DNA from: Toxonevra muliebris
Taxonomy: Eukaryota > Arthropoda > Insecta > Diptera > Pallopteridae
NCBI GenBank assembly: GCA_963691655.1
Contig: CAVNUY010000056.1
Coordinates: 62,001 to 126,000, forward strand
Length of the DNA stretch: 64,000 nucleotides
Reading direction: 5' to 3'
Positions 13,370-27,505 of the stretch are shown here, piece after piece. Under the pieces are notes generated by a model. It did no database searches. It was not told where the DNA came from and worked only from the letters and a program-made list of their open reading frames with translations. The translations under genes were made by a program, and so were the position numbers. Numbering within the stretch: the first letter of the stretch is position 1; the number at the start of each line of letters is the position of its first letter.

Positions 13370-14004
13370 AATTTTAATTTCGAATTTTAATTTCGAATTT
13401 TAATTTCAAATTTTAATTCCGAATTTTAATTTCGAATTTTAATTTCGAATTTTAATTTCGAATTTTAATTCCGAATTTTAATTTCGAATTTAAATTCCGA
13501 ATTTTAATTTCGAATTTTAATTTCGAATTTTAATTTCGAATTTTAATTTCGAATTTTAATTTCGAATTTTAATTTCGAATTTTAATTTCGAATTTTAATT
13601 TCGAATTTTAATTTCGAATTTCAATTTCGAATTTTAATTTCGAATTTTAATTTCGAATTTTAATTTCAAATTTTAATTCCGAATTTTAATTTCGAATTTT
13701 AATTTCGAATTTTAATTTCGAATTTTAATTCCGAATTTTAATTTCGAATTTTAATTTCGAATTTTAATTTCGAATTTCAATTTCGAATTTTAATTTCGAA
13801 TTTTAATTTCGAATTTTAATTTCGAATTTTAATTTCGAATTTTAATTTCGAATTTTAATTTCGAATTTTAATTTCGAATTTTATTTTCAAATTTTAATTT
13901 CGAATTTTAATTTAAAATTTTAATTTAAAATTTTAATTTCGAATTTAAATTTCGAATTTCAATTTCGAATTTTAATTTCGAATTTTAATTTCGAATTTTA
14001 ATTT

Positions 14005-14746
14005 CGAAATTTAATTTCGAATTTGAATTTCGAATTTCAATTTCGAATTTTAATTTCGAATTTTAATTACGAATTTTAATTTCGAATTTTAATTTCGAAT
14101 TTTAATTTCGAATTTTAATTTCGAATTTTAATTTCAAATTTTAATTTCGAATTTCAATTCCTAATTTTAATTTCGAATTTTAATTTCGAATTTTAATTTC
14201 GAATTTTGATTTCGAATTTTAATTCCGAATTTTAATTTCGAATTTTAATTCCGGATTTTAAGTTCGAATTTTAATTCCGAATTTTAATTTCGAATTTCAA
14301 TTTCGAATTTCAATTTCGAATTTTATTTTCGAATTTCAATTTCGTATTTTAATTTCGAATTTTAATTTCGAATTTTAATTTCGAATTCTAATTTCGAATT
14401 TCAATTTCGAATTTTAATTTCGAATTTTGATTTCGAATTTAATTTCGAATTTTAATTCCGAATTTTAATTCCGAATTTTAATTTCGAATTTTAATTTCGA
14501 ATTTTAATTTCGAATTTCAATTTCGAATTTTAATTTCGAATTTTAATTTCGAATTTTAATTTCGAATCTTAATTTCGAATTTCAATTTCAAATTTTAATT
14601 TCGAATTTCAATTTCGAATTTCAATTTCGAATTTTAATTTCGAACTTGAATTTCGAATTTTAATTTCGAATTTCAATTTCAAATTTTAATTTCGAATTTC
14701 AATTTCGAATTTCAATTTAGAATTTTAATTTCGAACTTGAATTTCG
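14005..14746 (+). repeat. alpha2 module, copy 1
   Basis: The alpha2 subtype differs from alpha1 by a TTACGAA unit 64 bp in (here 14,069), CCGG at +246 instead of +233 (14,251), two consecutive TTCCG units after the 12-mer, and an AATCTTAATTTCG unit. The total is still 742 bp because a one-unit gain before CCGG is balanced by a one-unit loss after it. A TTTTATTTTCAAA landmark lies 117 bp upstream (13,888). A CGTATTTT change near 14,344 is private to this copy as far as I saw. Confidence 0.92.
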
Positions 14747-15717
14747 AATTTTAATTTCGAATTTTAATTTCGAATTTAAATTCCGAATTTTAATTTCGAA
14801 TTTTAATTTCGAATTTTAATTTCGAATTTTAATTTCGAATTTTAATTTCGAATTTTATTTCCGAATTTTAATTTCTAATTTTAATTTCGAATTTTAATTT
14901 CGAATTTGAATTTCGAATTTCAATTTCGAATTTTAATTTCGAGTTTCAATTTCGAATTTTAATTTCGAATTTTAATTTCGAATTTCAATTTCGAATTTTA
15001 ATTTCGAATTTTAATTTCGAATTTAAATTCCGAATTTTAATTTCGAATTTAAATTTAAAATTTTAATTTCGAATTTTAATTTCGAATTTTAATTTCGAAA
15101 TTTAATTTCGAATTTGAATTTCGAATTTCAATTTCGAATTTTAATTTCGAATTTTAACTTCGAATTTTAATTCCGAATTTTAATTTCGAATTTAAATTCC
15201 GAATTTTAATTTCGAATTTTAATTTCGAATTTTAATTTCGAATTTTAACTTCGAATTTTAATTCCGAATTTTAATTTCGAATTTAAATTCCGAATTTTAA
15301 TTTCGAATTTTAATTTCGAATTTTAATTTCGAATTTTAATTCGAATTTTAATTTCGAATTTTAATTCGAATTTTAATTTCGAATTTTAATTTCGAATTTC
15401 AATTTCGAATTTTAATTCCGAATTTTAATTCCGAATTTTAATTTCGAATTTAAATTCCGAATTTTAATTTCGAATTTTATTTCCGAATTTTAATTTCTAA
15501 TTTTAATTTCGAATTTTAATTTCGAATTTGAATTTCGAATTTCAATTTCGAATTTTAATTTCGAGTTTCAATTTCGAATTTTAATTTCGAATTTTAATTT
15601 CGAATTTCAATTTCGAATTTAAATTTCGAATTTTAATTTCGAATTTTAATTTCGAATTTTAATTTAAAATTTAAATTTAAAATTTTAATTTCGAATTTTA
15701 ATTTCGAATTTTAATTT

Positions 15718-16459
15718 CGAAATTTAATTTCGAATTTGAATTTCGAATTTCAATTTCGAATTTTAATTTCGAATTTTAATTTCGAATTTTAATTTCGAAT
15801 TTTAATTTCGAATTTTAATTTCGAATTTTAATTTCAAATTTTAATTTCGAATTTCAATTTCGAATTTTAATTTCGAATTTTAATTTCGAATTTTAATTTC
15901 GAATTTTGATTTCGAATTTTAATTCCGAATTTTAATTTCGAATTTTAATTCCGGATTTTAAGTTCGAATTTTAATTCCGAATTTTAATTTCGAATTTCAA
16001 TTTCGAATTTCAATTTCGAATTTTATTTTCGAATTTCAATTTCGAATTTTAATTTCGAATTTTAATTTCGAATTTTAATTTCGAATTCTAATTTCGAATT
16101 TCAATTTCGAATTTTAATTTCGAATTTTGATTTCGAATTTAATTTCGAATTTTAATTTCGAATTTCAATTCCGAATTTTAATTTCGAATTTTAATTTCGA
16201 ATTTTAATTTTGAATTTCAATTTCGAATTTTAATTTCGAATTTTAATTTCGAATTTTAATTTCGAATTTTAATTTCTAATTTCAATTTCAAATTTTAATT
16301 TCGAATTTCAATTTCGAATTTCAATTTCGAATTTCAATTTCGAATTTTAATTTCGAACTTGAATTTCGAATTTTAATTTCGAATTTCAATTTCAAATTTT
16401 AATTTCGAATTTCAATTTCGAATTTCAATTTCGAATTTTAATTTCGAACTTGAATTTCG
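15718..16459 (+). repeat. alpha1 module, copy 4
   Basis: 742 bp, CCGG at 15,951 (+233). It begins the first long block (about 15.66-23.0 kb) that recurs near 30.24-37.4 kb. Confidence 0.92.
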
Positions 16460-17521
16460 AATTTTAATTTCGAATTTTAATTTCGAATTTTAATTTCGAA
16501 TTTAAATTCCGAATTTTAATTTCGAATTTTAATTTCGAATTTTAATTTCGAATTTTAATTTCGAATTTAAATTTCGAATTTTAATTTCGAATTTCAATTT
16601 CGAATTTTAATTTCGAATTTTAATTTCGAATTTTAATTTCGAATTTTAATTTCGAATTTTAGTTTCGAATTTTAATTTCGAATTTTAATTCCGAATTTTA
16701 ATTTCGAATTTTAATTTCGAATTTTAATTTCGAATTTTAATTCCGAATTTTAATTTCGAATTTTAATTTCGAATTTTAATTTCGAATTTTATTTCCGAAT
16801 TTTAATTTCTAATTTTAATTTCGAATTTTAATTTCGAATTTTAATTTCGAATTTAAATTTCGAATTTTAATTTCGAATTTCAATTTCGAATTTTAATTTC
16901 GAATTTTAATTTCTAATTTTAATTTCTAATTTTAATTTCGAATTTTAATTTCGAATTTTAATTTCGAATTTAAATTTCGAATTTTAATTTCGAATTTCAA
17001 TTTCGAATTTTAATTTCAAATTTTAATTTCGAATTTTAATTTCGAATTTTAATTTCGAATTTTAATTTCGAATTTTAGTTTCGAATTTTAATTTCGAATT
17101 TTAATTCCGAATTTTAATTTCGAATTTTAATTTCGAATTTTAATTTCGAATTTTAATTCCGAATTTTAATTTCGAATTTTAATTTCGAGTTTTAATTTCG
17201 AATTTTAATTTCGAATTTTAATTTCGAATTTTAATTTCGAATTTTAATTTCGAGTTTCAATTTCGAATTTTAATTTCTAATTTTAATTTCGAATTTTAAT
17301 TTCGAATTTAAATTCCGAATTTTAATTTCGAATTTTAATTTCGAATTTTAATTTCGAATTTTAATTTCGAATTTAAATTTCGAATTTTAATTTCGAATTT
17401 TAATTTCGAATTTCAATTTCGAATTTTAATTTCGAATTTTAATTTCGAATTTTAATTTCGAATTTTAATTTCGAATTTTAATTTCGAATTTCAATTTCGA
17501 ATTTTAATTTCGAATTTTAAT

Positions 17522-17588
17522 CGAATTTTAATTTTGAATTTTAATTCCGAATTTCAATTTCGAATTTTAATTCCGAATTTTAGTTTCG
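17522..17588 (+). repeat. II-prime module core, copy 2
   Basis: 60-bp spacing kept. It is followed within about 80 bp by a CTCG unit (17,663), closer than in the II modules. Confidence 0.85.
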
Positions 17589-18391
17589 AATTTAAATTCC
17601 GAATTTTAATTTCGAATTTTAATTTCGAATTTTAATTTCGAATTTTAATTTCGAATTTCAATCTCGAATTTTAATTTCGAATTTTAATTTCGAATTTTAA
17701 TTTCAAATTTTAATTCCGAATTTTAATTTCGAATTTTAATTTCGAATTTAAATTTCGAATTTTAATTTCGAATTTCAATTTCGAATTTTAATTTCGAATT
17801 TTAATTTCGAATTTTAATTTCGAATTTTAATTTCGAATTTTAGTTTCGAATTTTAATTTCGAATTTTAATTTCGAATTTTAATTTCGAATTTTAATTTCG
17901 AATTTTAATTTCGAATTTTAATTTCGAATTTCAATTTCGAATTTTAATTTCGAATTTTAATTTCGAATTTTAATTTCAAATTTTAATTCCGAATTTTAAT
18001 TTCGAATTTTAATTTCGAATTTTATTTTCAAATTTTAATTTCGAATTTTAATTTAAAATTTTAATTTAAAATTTTAATTTCGAATTTAAATTTCGAATTT
18101 CAATTTCGAATTTTAATTTCGAATTTTAATTTCGAATTTTAATTTCGAAATTTAATTTCGAATTTGAATTTCGAATTTCAATTTCGAATTTTAATTTCGA
18201 ATTTTAATTTCGAATTTTAATTTCGAATTTTAATTTCGAATTTTAATTTCGAATTTTAATTTCGAATTTTAATTTCAAATTTTAATTTCGAATTTCAATT
18301 TCTAATTTTAATTTCGAATTTTAATTTCGAATTTTAATTTCGAATTTTGATTTCGAATTTTAATTCCGAATTTTAATTTCGAATTTTAATT

Positions 18392-18704
18392 CCGGATTTT
18401 AAGTTCGAATTTTAATTCCGAATTTTAATTTCGAATTTCAATTTCGAATTTCAATTTCGAATTTTAATTTCGAATTTAAATTTCGAATTTTAATTTCGAA
18501 TTTCAATTTCGAATTTTAATTTCGAATTTTAATCGAATTTTAATTTTGAATTTTAATTCCGAATTTCAATTTCGAATTTTAATTCCGAATTTTAATTTCG
18601 AATTTAAATTCCGAATTTTAATTTCGAATTTTAATTTCGAATTTTAATTTCGAATTTTAATTTCGAATTTTAATTTCGAATTTTAATTTCGAATTTCAAT
18701 CTCG
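18392..18704 (+). repeat. II module, copy 2
   Basis: 309-bp spacing, with upstream CGAAATTT at 18,146 (246 bp) and TTCAAA at 18,029 (363 bp). A TTCTAA unit between these, near 18,301, also marks copies 1 and 5. Confidence 0.9.
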
Positions 18705-19625
18705 AATTTTAATTTCGAATTTTAATTTCGAATTTTAATTTCAAATTTTAATTCCGAATTTTAATTTCGAATTTTAATTTCGAATTTTAATTTCGAATTT
18801 TAATTCCGAATTTTAATTTCGAATTTAAATTCCGAATTTTAATTTCGAATTTTAATTTCGAATTTTAATTTCGAATTTTAATTTCGAATTTTAATTTCGA
18901 ATTTTAATTTCGAATTTTAATTTCGAATTTTAATTTCGAATTTTAATTTCGAATTTTAATTTCGAATTTTAATTTCGAATTTCAATTTCGAATTTTAATT
19001 TCGAATTTTAATTTCGAATTTTAATTTCAAATTTTATTTCCGAATTTTAATTTCGAATTTTAATTTCGAATTTTAATTTCGAATTTTAATTCCGAATTTT
19101 AATTTCGAATTTTAATTTCGAATTTTAATTTCGAATTTCAATTTCGAATTTTAATTTCGAATTTTAATTTCGAATTTTAATTTCGAATTTTAATTTCGAA
19201 TTTTAATTTCGAATTTTAATTTCGAATTTTAATTTCGAATTTTATTTTCAAATTTTAATTTCGAATTTTAATTTAAAATTTTAATTTAAAATTTTAATTT
19301 CGAATTTAAATTTCGAATTTTAATTTCGAATTTTAATTTCGAATTTTAATTTCGAATTTTAATTCCGAATTTTAATTTCGAATTTTAATTTCGAATTTTA
19401 ATTTCGAATTTCAATTTCGAATTTTAATTTCGAATTTTAATTTCGAATTTTAATTTCGAATTTTAATTTCGAATTTTAATTTCGAATTTTAATTTCGAAT
19501 TTTAATTTCGAATTTTAATTTCGAATTTTAATTTCGAATTTTAATTTCGAATTTCAATTTCGAATTTCAATTTCGAATTTTAATTTCGAATTTTAATTTC
19601 GAATTTTAATTTCGAATTTTAATTT

Positions 19626-20432
19626 CGAAATTTAATTTCGAATTTGAATTTCGAATTTCAATTTCGAATTTTAATTTCGAATTTTAATTACGAATTTTAA
19701 TTTCGAATTTTAATTTCGAATTTTAATTTCGAATTTTAATTTCGAATTTTAATTACGAATTTTAATTTCGAATTTTAATTTCGAATTTTAATTTCGAATT
19801 TTAATTTCGAATTTTAATTTCAAATTTTAATTTCGAATTTCAATTTCGAATTTTAATTTCGAATTTTAATTTCGAATTTTAATTTCGAATTTTGATTTCG
19901 AATTTTAATTCCGAATTTTAATTTCGAATTTTAATTCCGGATTTTAAGTTCGAATTTTAATTCCGAATTTTAATTTCGAATTTCAATTTCGAATTTCAAT
20001 TTCGAATTTTATTTTCGAATTTCAATTTCGAATTTTAATTTCGAATTTTAATTTCGAATTTTAATTTCGAATTCTAATTTCGAATTTCAATTTCGAATTT
20101 TAATTTCGAATTTTGATTTCGAATTTAATTTCGAATTTTAATTCCGAATTTTAATTCCGAATTTTAATTTCGAATTTTAATTTCGAATTTTAATTTCGAA
20201 TTTCAATTTCGAATTTTAATTTCGAATTTTAATTTCGAATTTTAATTTCGAATCTTAATTTCGAATTTCAATTTCAAATTTTAATTTCGAATTTCAATTT
20301 CGAATTTCAATTTCGAATTTTAATTTCGAACTTGAATTTCGAATTTTAATTTCGAATTTCAATTTCAAATTTTAATTTCGAATTTCAATTTCGAATTTCA
20401 ATTTAGAATTTTAATTTCGAACTTGAATTTCG
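19626..20432 (+). repeat. alpha2 module, copy 2, with 65-bp internal duplication
   Basis: 807 bp, 65 bp (five units) longer than every other alpha copy. The alpha2-specific TTACGAA unit occurs twice, at 19,690 and 19,755, exactly 65 bp apart, and CCGG is displaced to +311 (19,937). The extra length is therefore a five-unit tandem duplication inside the module. The flank to the upstream TTCAAA landmark (19,249) is also longer than usual (688 instead of 363 bp to CCGG). Confidence 0.9.
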
Positions 20433-20972
20433 AATTTTAATTTCGAATTTTAATTTCGAATTTAAATTCCGAATTTTAATTTCGAATTTTAATTTCGAAT
20501 TTTAATTTCGAATTTTAATTTCGAATTTCAATTTCGAATTTTAATTTCGAATTTTAATTTCGAATTTCAATTTCAAATTTTAATTTCGAATTTCAATTTC
20601 GAATTTTGATTTCGAATTTAATTTCGAATTTTAATTTCGAATTTTAATTTCGAATTTTAATTTCTAATTTCAATTTCGAATTTTAATTCCGAATTTTAAT
20701 TCCGAATTTTAATTCCGAATTTTAATTTCGAATTTTAATTTCGAATTTAAATTTCGAATTTTAATTTCGAATTTCAATTTCGAATTTTAATTTCGAATTT
20801 TAATTTCGAATTTTAATTTCGAATTTTAATTTCGAATTTTAATTCCGAATTTTAATTTCGAATTTTAATTTCGAATTTTAATTTCGAATTTTAATTTCGA
20901 ATTTTATTTTCGAATTTTAATCGAATTTTAATTTCGAATTTCAATTTCGAATTTTAATTTCGAATTTTAATT

Positions 20973-21050
20973 CTGAATTTTATTTTCGAATTTAAATTCC
21001 GAATTTTAATTTCGAATTTTAATTTCGAATTTTAATTTCGAATTTTAACT
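20973..21050 (+). repeat. delta module core, copy 4
   Basis: 76-bp spacing. Lies between an alpha2 and an alpha1 module, followed by two 12-mer TTTTAATTCG units. Confidence 0.87.
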
Positions 21051-21517
21051 TCGAATTTTAATTCCGAATTTTAATTTCGAATTTAAATTCCGAATTTTAA
21101 TTTCGAATTTTAATTTCGAATTTTAATTTCGAATTTTAATTCGAATTTTAATTTCGAATTTTAATTCGAATTTTAATTTCGAATTTTAATTTCGAATTTC
21201 AATTTCGAATTTTAATTCCGAATTTTAATTCCGAATTTTAATTTCGAATTTAAATTCCGAATTTTAATTTCGAATTTTATTTCCGAATTTTAATTTCTAA
21301 TTTTAATTTCGAATTTTAATTTCGAATTTTAATTTCGAATTTCAATTTCGAATTTTAATTTCGAGTTTCAATTTCGAATTTTAATTTCGAATTTTAATTT
21401 CGAATTTCAATTTCGAATTTAAATTTCGAATTTTAATTTCGAATTTTAATTTCGAATTTTAATTTAAAATTTAAATTTAAAATTTTAATTTCGAATTTTA
21501 ATTTCGAATTTTAATTT

Positions 21518-22259
21518 CGAAATTTAATTTCGAATTTGAATTTCGAATTTCAATTTCGAATTTTAATTTCGAATTTTAATTTCGAATTTTAATTTCGAAT
21601 TTTAATTTCGAATTTTAATTTCGAATTTTAATTTCAAATTTTAATTTCGAATTTCAATTTCGAATTTTAATTTCGAATTTTAATTTCGAATTTTAATTTC
21701 GAATTTTGATTTCGAATTTTAATTCCGAATTTTAATTTCGAATTTTAATTCCGGATTTTAAGTTCGAATTTTAATTCCGAATTTTAATTTCGAATTTCAA
21801 TTTCGAATTTCAATTTCGAATTTTATTTTCGAATTTCAATTTCGAATTTTAATTTCGAATTTTAATTTCGAATTTTAATTTCGAATTCTAATTTCGAATT
21901 TCAATTTCGAATTTTAATTTCGAATTTTGATTTCGAATTTAATTTCGAATTTTAATTTCGAATTTCAATTCCGAATTTTAATTTCGAATTTTAATTTCGA
22001 ATTTTAATTTTGAATTTCAATTTCGAATTTTAATTTCGAATTTTAATTTCGAATTTTAATTTCGAATTTTAATTTCTAATTTCAATTTCAAATTTTAATT
22101 TCGAATTTCAATTTCGAATTTCAATTTCGAATTTCAATTTCGAATTTTAATTTCGAACTTGAATTTCGAATTTTAATTTCGAATTTCAATTTCAAATTTT
22201 AATTTCGAATTTCAATTTCGAATTTTAATTTCGAATTTTAATTTCGAACTTGAATTTCG
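21518..22259 (+). repeat. alpha1 module, copy 5
   Basis: 742 bp, CCGG at 21,751 (+233). The region downstream carries a private-looking CGAGTTTTAATTTCG unit (near 22,988), shared at matching offset with the alpha1 copies at 15.7, 30.3 and 35.9 kb. Confidence 0.92.
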
Positions 22260-23321
22260 AATTTTAATTTCGAATTTTAATTTCGAATTTTAATTTCGAA
22301 TTTAAATTCCGAATTTTAATTTCGAATTTTAATTTCGAATTTTAATTTCGAATTTTAATTTCGAATTTAAATTTCGAATTTTAATTTCGAATTTCAATTT
22401 CGAATTTTAATTTCGAATTTTAATTTCGAATTTTAATTTCGAATTTTAATTTCGAATTTTAGTTTCGAATTTTAATTTCGAATTTTAATTCCGAATTTTA
22501 ATTTCGAATTTTAATTTCGAATTTTAATTTCGAATTTTAATTCCGAATTTTAATTTCGAATTTTAATTTCGAATTTTAATTTCGAATTTTATTTCCGAAT
22601 TTTAATTTCTAATTTTAATTTCGAATTTTAATTTCGAATTTTAATTTCGAATTTAAATTTCGAATTTTAATTTCGAATTTCAATTTCGAATTTTAATTTC
22701 GAATTTTAATTTCTAATTTTAATTTCTAATTTTAATTTCGAATTTTAATTTCGAATTTTAATTTCGAATTTAAATTTCGAATTTTAATTTCGAATTTCAA
22801 TTTCGAATTTTAATTTCAAATTTTAATTTCGAATTTTAATTTCGAATTTTAATTTCGAATTTTAATTTCGAATTTTAGTTTCGAATTTTAATTTCGAATT
22901 TTAATTCCGAATTTTAATTTCGAATTTTAATTTCGAATTTTAATTTCGAATTTTAATTCCGAATTTTAATTTCGAATTTTAATTTCGAGTTTTAATTTCG
23001 AATTTTAATTTCGAATTTTAATTTCGAATTTTAATTTCGAATTTTAATTTCGAGTTTCAATTTCGAATTTTAATTTCTAATTTTAATTTCGAATTTTAAT
23101 TTCGAATTTAAATTCCGAATTTTAATTTCGAATTTTAATTTCGAATTTTAATTTCGAATTTTAATTTCGAATTTAAATTTCGAATTTTAATTTCGAATTT
23201 TAATTTCGAATTTCAATTTCGAATTTTAATTTCGAATTTTAATTTCGAATTTAAATTTCGAATTTTAATTTCGAATTTTAATTTCGAATTTCAATTTCGA
23301 ATTTTAATTTCGAATTTTAAT

Positions 23322-23388
23322 CGAATTTTAATTTTGAATTTTAATTCCGAATTTCAATTTCGAATTTTAATTCCGAATTTTAGTTTCG
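23322..23388 (+). repeat. II-prime module core, copy 3
   Basis: 60-bp spacing. Lies near the start of the 3,550-bp duplicated segment. Confidence 0.85.
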
Positions 23389-23955
23389 AATTTAAATTCC
23401 GAATTTTAATTTCGAATTTTAATTTCGAATTTTAATTTCGAATTTTAATTTCGAATTTTAATTTCGAATTTTAATTTCGAATTTCAATTTCGAATTTTAA
23501 TTTCGAATTTTATTTCCGAATTTTAATTTCTAATTTTAATTTCGAATTTTAATTTCGAATTTTAATTTCGAATTTAAATTTCGAATTTTAATTCCGAATT
23601 TTAATTTCGAATTTAAATTCCGAATTTTAATTTCGAATTTTAATTTCGAATTTTAATTTCGAATTTTAATTTCGAATTTTAATTTCGAATTTTAATTTCG
23701 AATTTTAATTTCGAATTTTAATTTCGAATTTTAATTTCGAATTTTAATTTCGAATTTCAATTTCGAATTTCAATTTCGAATTTTAATTTCGAATTTAAAT
23801 TTCGAATTTTAATTTCGAATTTCAATTTCGAATTTTAATTTCGAATTTTAATCGAATTTTAATTTTGAATTTTAATTCCGAATTTCAATTTCGAATTTTA
23901 ATTCCGAATTTTAATTTCGAATTTTAATTCCGAATTTTAATTTCGAATTTTAATT

Positions 23956-24268
23956 CCGGATTTTAAGTTCGAATTTTAATTCCGAATTTTAATTTCGAAT
24001 TTCAATTTCGAATTTCAATTTCGAATTTTAATTTCGAATTTAAATTTCGAATTTTAATTTCGAATTTCAATTTCGAATTTTAATTTCGAATTTTAATCGA
24101 ATTTTAATTTTGAATTTTAATTCCGAATTTCAATTTCGAATTTTAATTCCGAATTTTAATTTCGAATTTAAATTCCGAATTTTAATTTCGAATTTTAATT
24201 TCGAATTTTAATTTCGAATTTTAATTTCGAATTTTAATTTCGAATTTTAATTTCGAATTTCAATCTCG
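23956..24268 (+). repeat. II module, copy 3 (upstream part truncated)
   Basis: 309-bp spacing is kept, but the CGAAATTT and TTCAAA landmarks expected 246 and 363 bp upstream are missing. Instead a second 11-mer AATCG series precedes it, near 23,850. CCGG is 1,207 bp from that of the next alpha2. Confidence 0.9.
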
Positions 24269-24916
24269 AATTTTAATTTCGAATTTTAATTTCGAATTTT
24301 AATTTCAAATTTTAATTCCGAATTTTAATTTCGAATTTTAATTTCGAATTTTAATTTCGAATTTTAATTCCGAATTTTAATTTCGAATTTAAATTCCGAA
24401 TTTTAATTTCGAATTTTAATTTCGAATTTTAATTTCGAATTTTAATTTCGAATTTTAATTTCGAATTTTAATTTCGAATTTTAATTTCGAATTTTAATTT
24501 CGAATTTTAATTTCGAATTTTAATTTCGAATTTCAATTTCGAATTTTAATTTCGAATTTTAATTTCGAATTTTAATTTCAAATTTTAATTCCGAATTTTA
24601 ATTTCGAATTTTAATTTCGAATTTTAATTTCGAATTTTAATTCCGAATCTTAATTTCGAATTTTAATTTCGAATTTTAATTTCGAATTTCAATTTCGAAT
24701 TTTAATTTCGAATTTTAATTTCGAATTTTAATTTCGAATTTTAATTTCGAATTTTAATTTCGAATTTTAATTTCGAATTTTAATTTCGAATTTTATTTTC
24801 AAATTTTAATTTCGAATTTTAATTTAAAATTTTAATTTAAAATTTTAATTTCGAATTTAAATTTCGAATTTCAATTTCGAATTTTAATTTCGAATTTTAA
24901 TTTCGAATTTTAATTT

Positions 24917-25658
24917 CGAAATTTAATTTCGAATTTGAATTTCGAATTTCAATTTCGAATTTTAATTTCGAATTTTAATTACGAATTTTAATTTCGAATT
25001 TTAATTTCGAATTTTAATTTCGAATTTTAATTTCGAATTTTAATTTCAAATTTTAATTTCGAATTTCAATTTCGAATTTTAATTTCGAATTTTAATTTCG
25101 AATTTTAATTTCGAATTTTGATTTCGAATTTTAATTCCGAATTTTAATTTCGAATTTTAATTCCGGATTTTAAGTTCGAATTTTAATTCCGAATTTTAAT
25201 TTCGAATTTCAATTTCGAATTTCAATTTCGAATTTTATTTTCGAATTTCAATTTCGAATTTTAATTTCGAATTTTAATTTCGAATTTTAATTTCGAATTC
25301 TAATTTCGAATTTCAATTTCGAATTTTAATTTCGAATTTTGATTTCGAATTTAATTTCGAATTTTAATTCCGAATTTTAATTCCGAATTTTAATTTCGAA
25401 TTTTAATTTCGAATTTTAATTTCGAATTTCAATTTCGAATTTTAATTTCGAATTTTAATTTCGAATTTTAATTTCGAATCTTAATTTCGAATTTCAATTT
25501 CAAATTTTAATTTCGAATTTCAATTTCGAATTTCAATTTCGAATTTTAATTTCGAACTTGAATTTCGAATTTTAATTTCGAATTTCAATTTCAAATTTTA
25601 ATTTCGAATTTCAATTTCGAATTTCAATTTAGAATTTTAATTTCGAACTTGAATTTCG
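24917..25658 (+). repeat. alpha2 module, copy 3
   Basis: 742 bp, TTACGAA at +64 (24,981), CCGG at 25,163 (+246). It lies in the first half of the 3,550-bp tandem duplication. Confidence 0.92.
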
Positions 25659-26198
25659 AATTTTAATTTCGAATTTTAATTTCGAATTTAAATTCCGAAT
25701 TTTAATTTCGAATTTTAATTTCGAATTTTAATTTCGAATTTTAATTTCGAATTTCAATTTCGAATTTTAATTTCGAATTTTAATTTCGAATTTCAATTTC
25801 AAATTTTAATTTCGAATTTCAATTTCGAATTTTGATTTCGAATTTAATTTCGAATTTTAATTTCGAATTTTAATTTCGAATTTTAATTTCTAATTTCAAT
25901 TTCGAATTTTAATTCCGAATTTTAATTCCGAATTTTAATTCCGAATTTTAATTTCGAATTTTAATTTCGAATTTAAATTTCGAATTTTAATTTCGAATTT
26001 CAATTTCGAATTTTAATTTCGAATTTTAATTTCGAATTTTAATTTCGAATTTTAATTTCGAATTTTAATTCCGAATTTTAATTTCGAATTTTAATTTCGA
26101 ATTTTAATTTCGAATTTTAATTTCGAATTTTAATTTCGAATTTTAATCGAATTTTAATTTCGAATTTCAATTTCGAATTTTAATTTCGAATTTTAATT

Positions 26199-26276
26199 CT
26201 GAATTTTATTTTCGAATTTAAATTCCGAATTTTAATTTCGAATTTTAATTTCGAATTTTAATTTCGAATTTTAACT
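26199..26276 (+). repeat. delta module core, copy 5
   Basis: 76-bp spacing, in the first half of the 3,550-bp duplication. Confidence 0.87.
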
Positions 26277-26871
26277 TCGAATTTTAATTCCGAATTTTAA
26301 TTTCGAATTTAAATTCCGAATTTTAATTTCGAATTTTAATTTCGAATTTTAATTTCGAATTTTAATTCGAATTTTAATTTCGAATTTTAATTCGAATTTT
26401 AATTTCGAATTTTAATTTCGAATTTCAATTTCGAATTTTAATTCCGAATTTTAATTCCGAATTTTAATTTCGAATTTAAATTCCGAATTTTAATTTCGAA
26501 TTTTATTTCCGAATTTTAATTTCTAATTTTAATTTCGAATTTTAATTTCGAATTTTAATTTCGAATTTCAATTTCGAATTTTAATTTCGAGTTTCAATTT
26601 CGAATTTTAATTTCGAATTTTAATTTCGAATTTCAATTTCGAATTTAAATTTCGAATTTTAATTTCGAATTTTAATTTCGAATTTTAATTTCGAATTTTA
26701 ATTTCGAATTTTAATTTCGAATTTAAATTTCGAATTTTAATTTCGAATTTTAATTTCGAATTTCAATTTCGAATTTTAATTTCGAATTTTAATTTCGAAT
26801 TTAAATTTCGAATTTTAATTTCGAATTTTAATTTCGAATTTCAATTTCGAATTTTAATTTCGAATTTTAAT

Positions 26872-26938
26872 CGAATTTTAATTTTGAATTTTAATTCCGA
26901 ATTTCAATTTCGAATTTTAATTCCGAATTTTAGTTTCG
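26872..26938 (+). repeat. II-prime module core, copy 4
   Basis: Twin of copy 3 at offset 3,550. Confidence 0.85.
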
Positions 26939-27505
26939 AATTTAAATTCCGAATTTTAATTTCGAATTTTAATTTCGAATTTTAATTTCGAATTTTAATT
27001 TCGAATTTTAATTTCGAATTTTAATTTCGAATTTCAATTTCGAATTTTAATTTCGAATTTTATTTCCGAATTTTAATTTCTAATTTTAATTTCGAATTTT
27101 AATTTCGAATTTTAATTTCGAATTTAAATTTCGAATTTTAATTCCGAATTTTAATTTCGAATTTAAATTCCGAATTTTAATTTCGAATTTTAATTTCGAA
27201 TTTTAATTTCGAATTTTAATTTCGAATTTTAATTTCGAATTTTAATTTCGAATTTTAATTTCGAATTTTAATTTCGAATTTTAATTTCGAATTTTAATTT
27301 CGAATTTCAATTTCGAATTTCAATTTCGAATTTTAATTTCGAATTTAAATTTCGAATTTTAATTTCGAATTTCAATTTCGAATTTTAATTTCGAATTTTA
27401 ATCGAATTTTAATTTTGAATTTTAATTCCGAATTTCAATTTCGAATTTTAATTCCGAATTTTAATTTCGAATTTTAATTCCGAATTTTAATTTCGAATTT
27501 TAATT

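Larger units (their letters stand above)
15661..22990 (+). repeat. Long duplicated block, first copy (partner about 30.24-37.37 kb)
   Basis: Module order alpha1 - II - alpha2 - (delta) - alpha1 recurs. The CCGG offsets drift from 14,576 to 14,732, 14,394 and 14,381, so indels of a few hundred bases (156 bp = 12 units; 338 bp = 26 units) separate the copies. The CGAGTTTTAATTTCG unit occurs at 17,187 and 22,988 here and at 31,764 and 37,369 in the partner. Confidence 0.8.
23120..26690 (+). repeat. 3,550-bp tandem duplication, first copy
   Basis: Contains II-prime, truncated II, alpha2 and delta modules. II-prime, TTCAAA, CCGG and the TTCAA cluster at 23,751 all recur 3,550 bp later. Matching begins near 23,120 (AATTCCG here, AATTTCG in the partner before it) and ends at 26,690. 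Confidence 0.92.
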
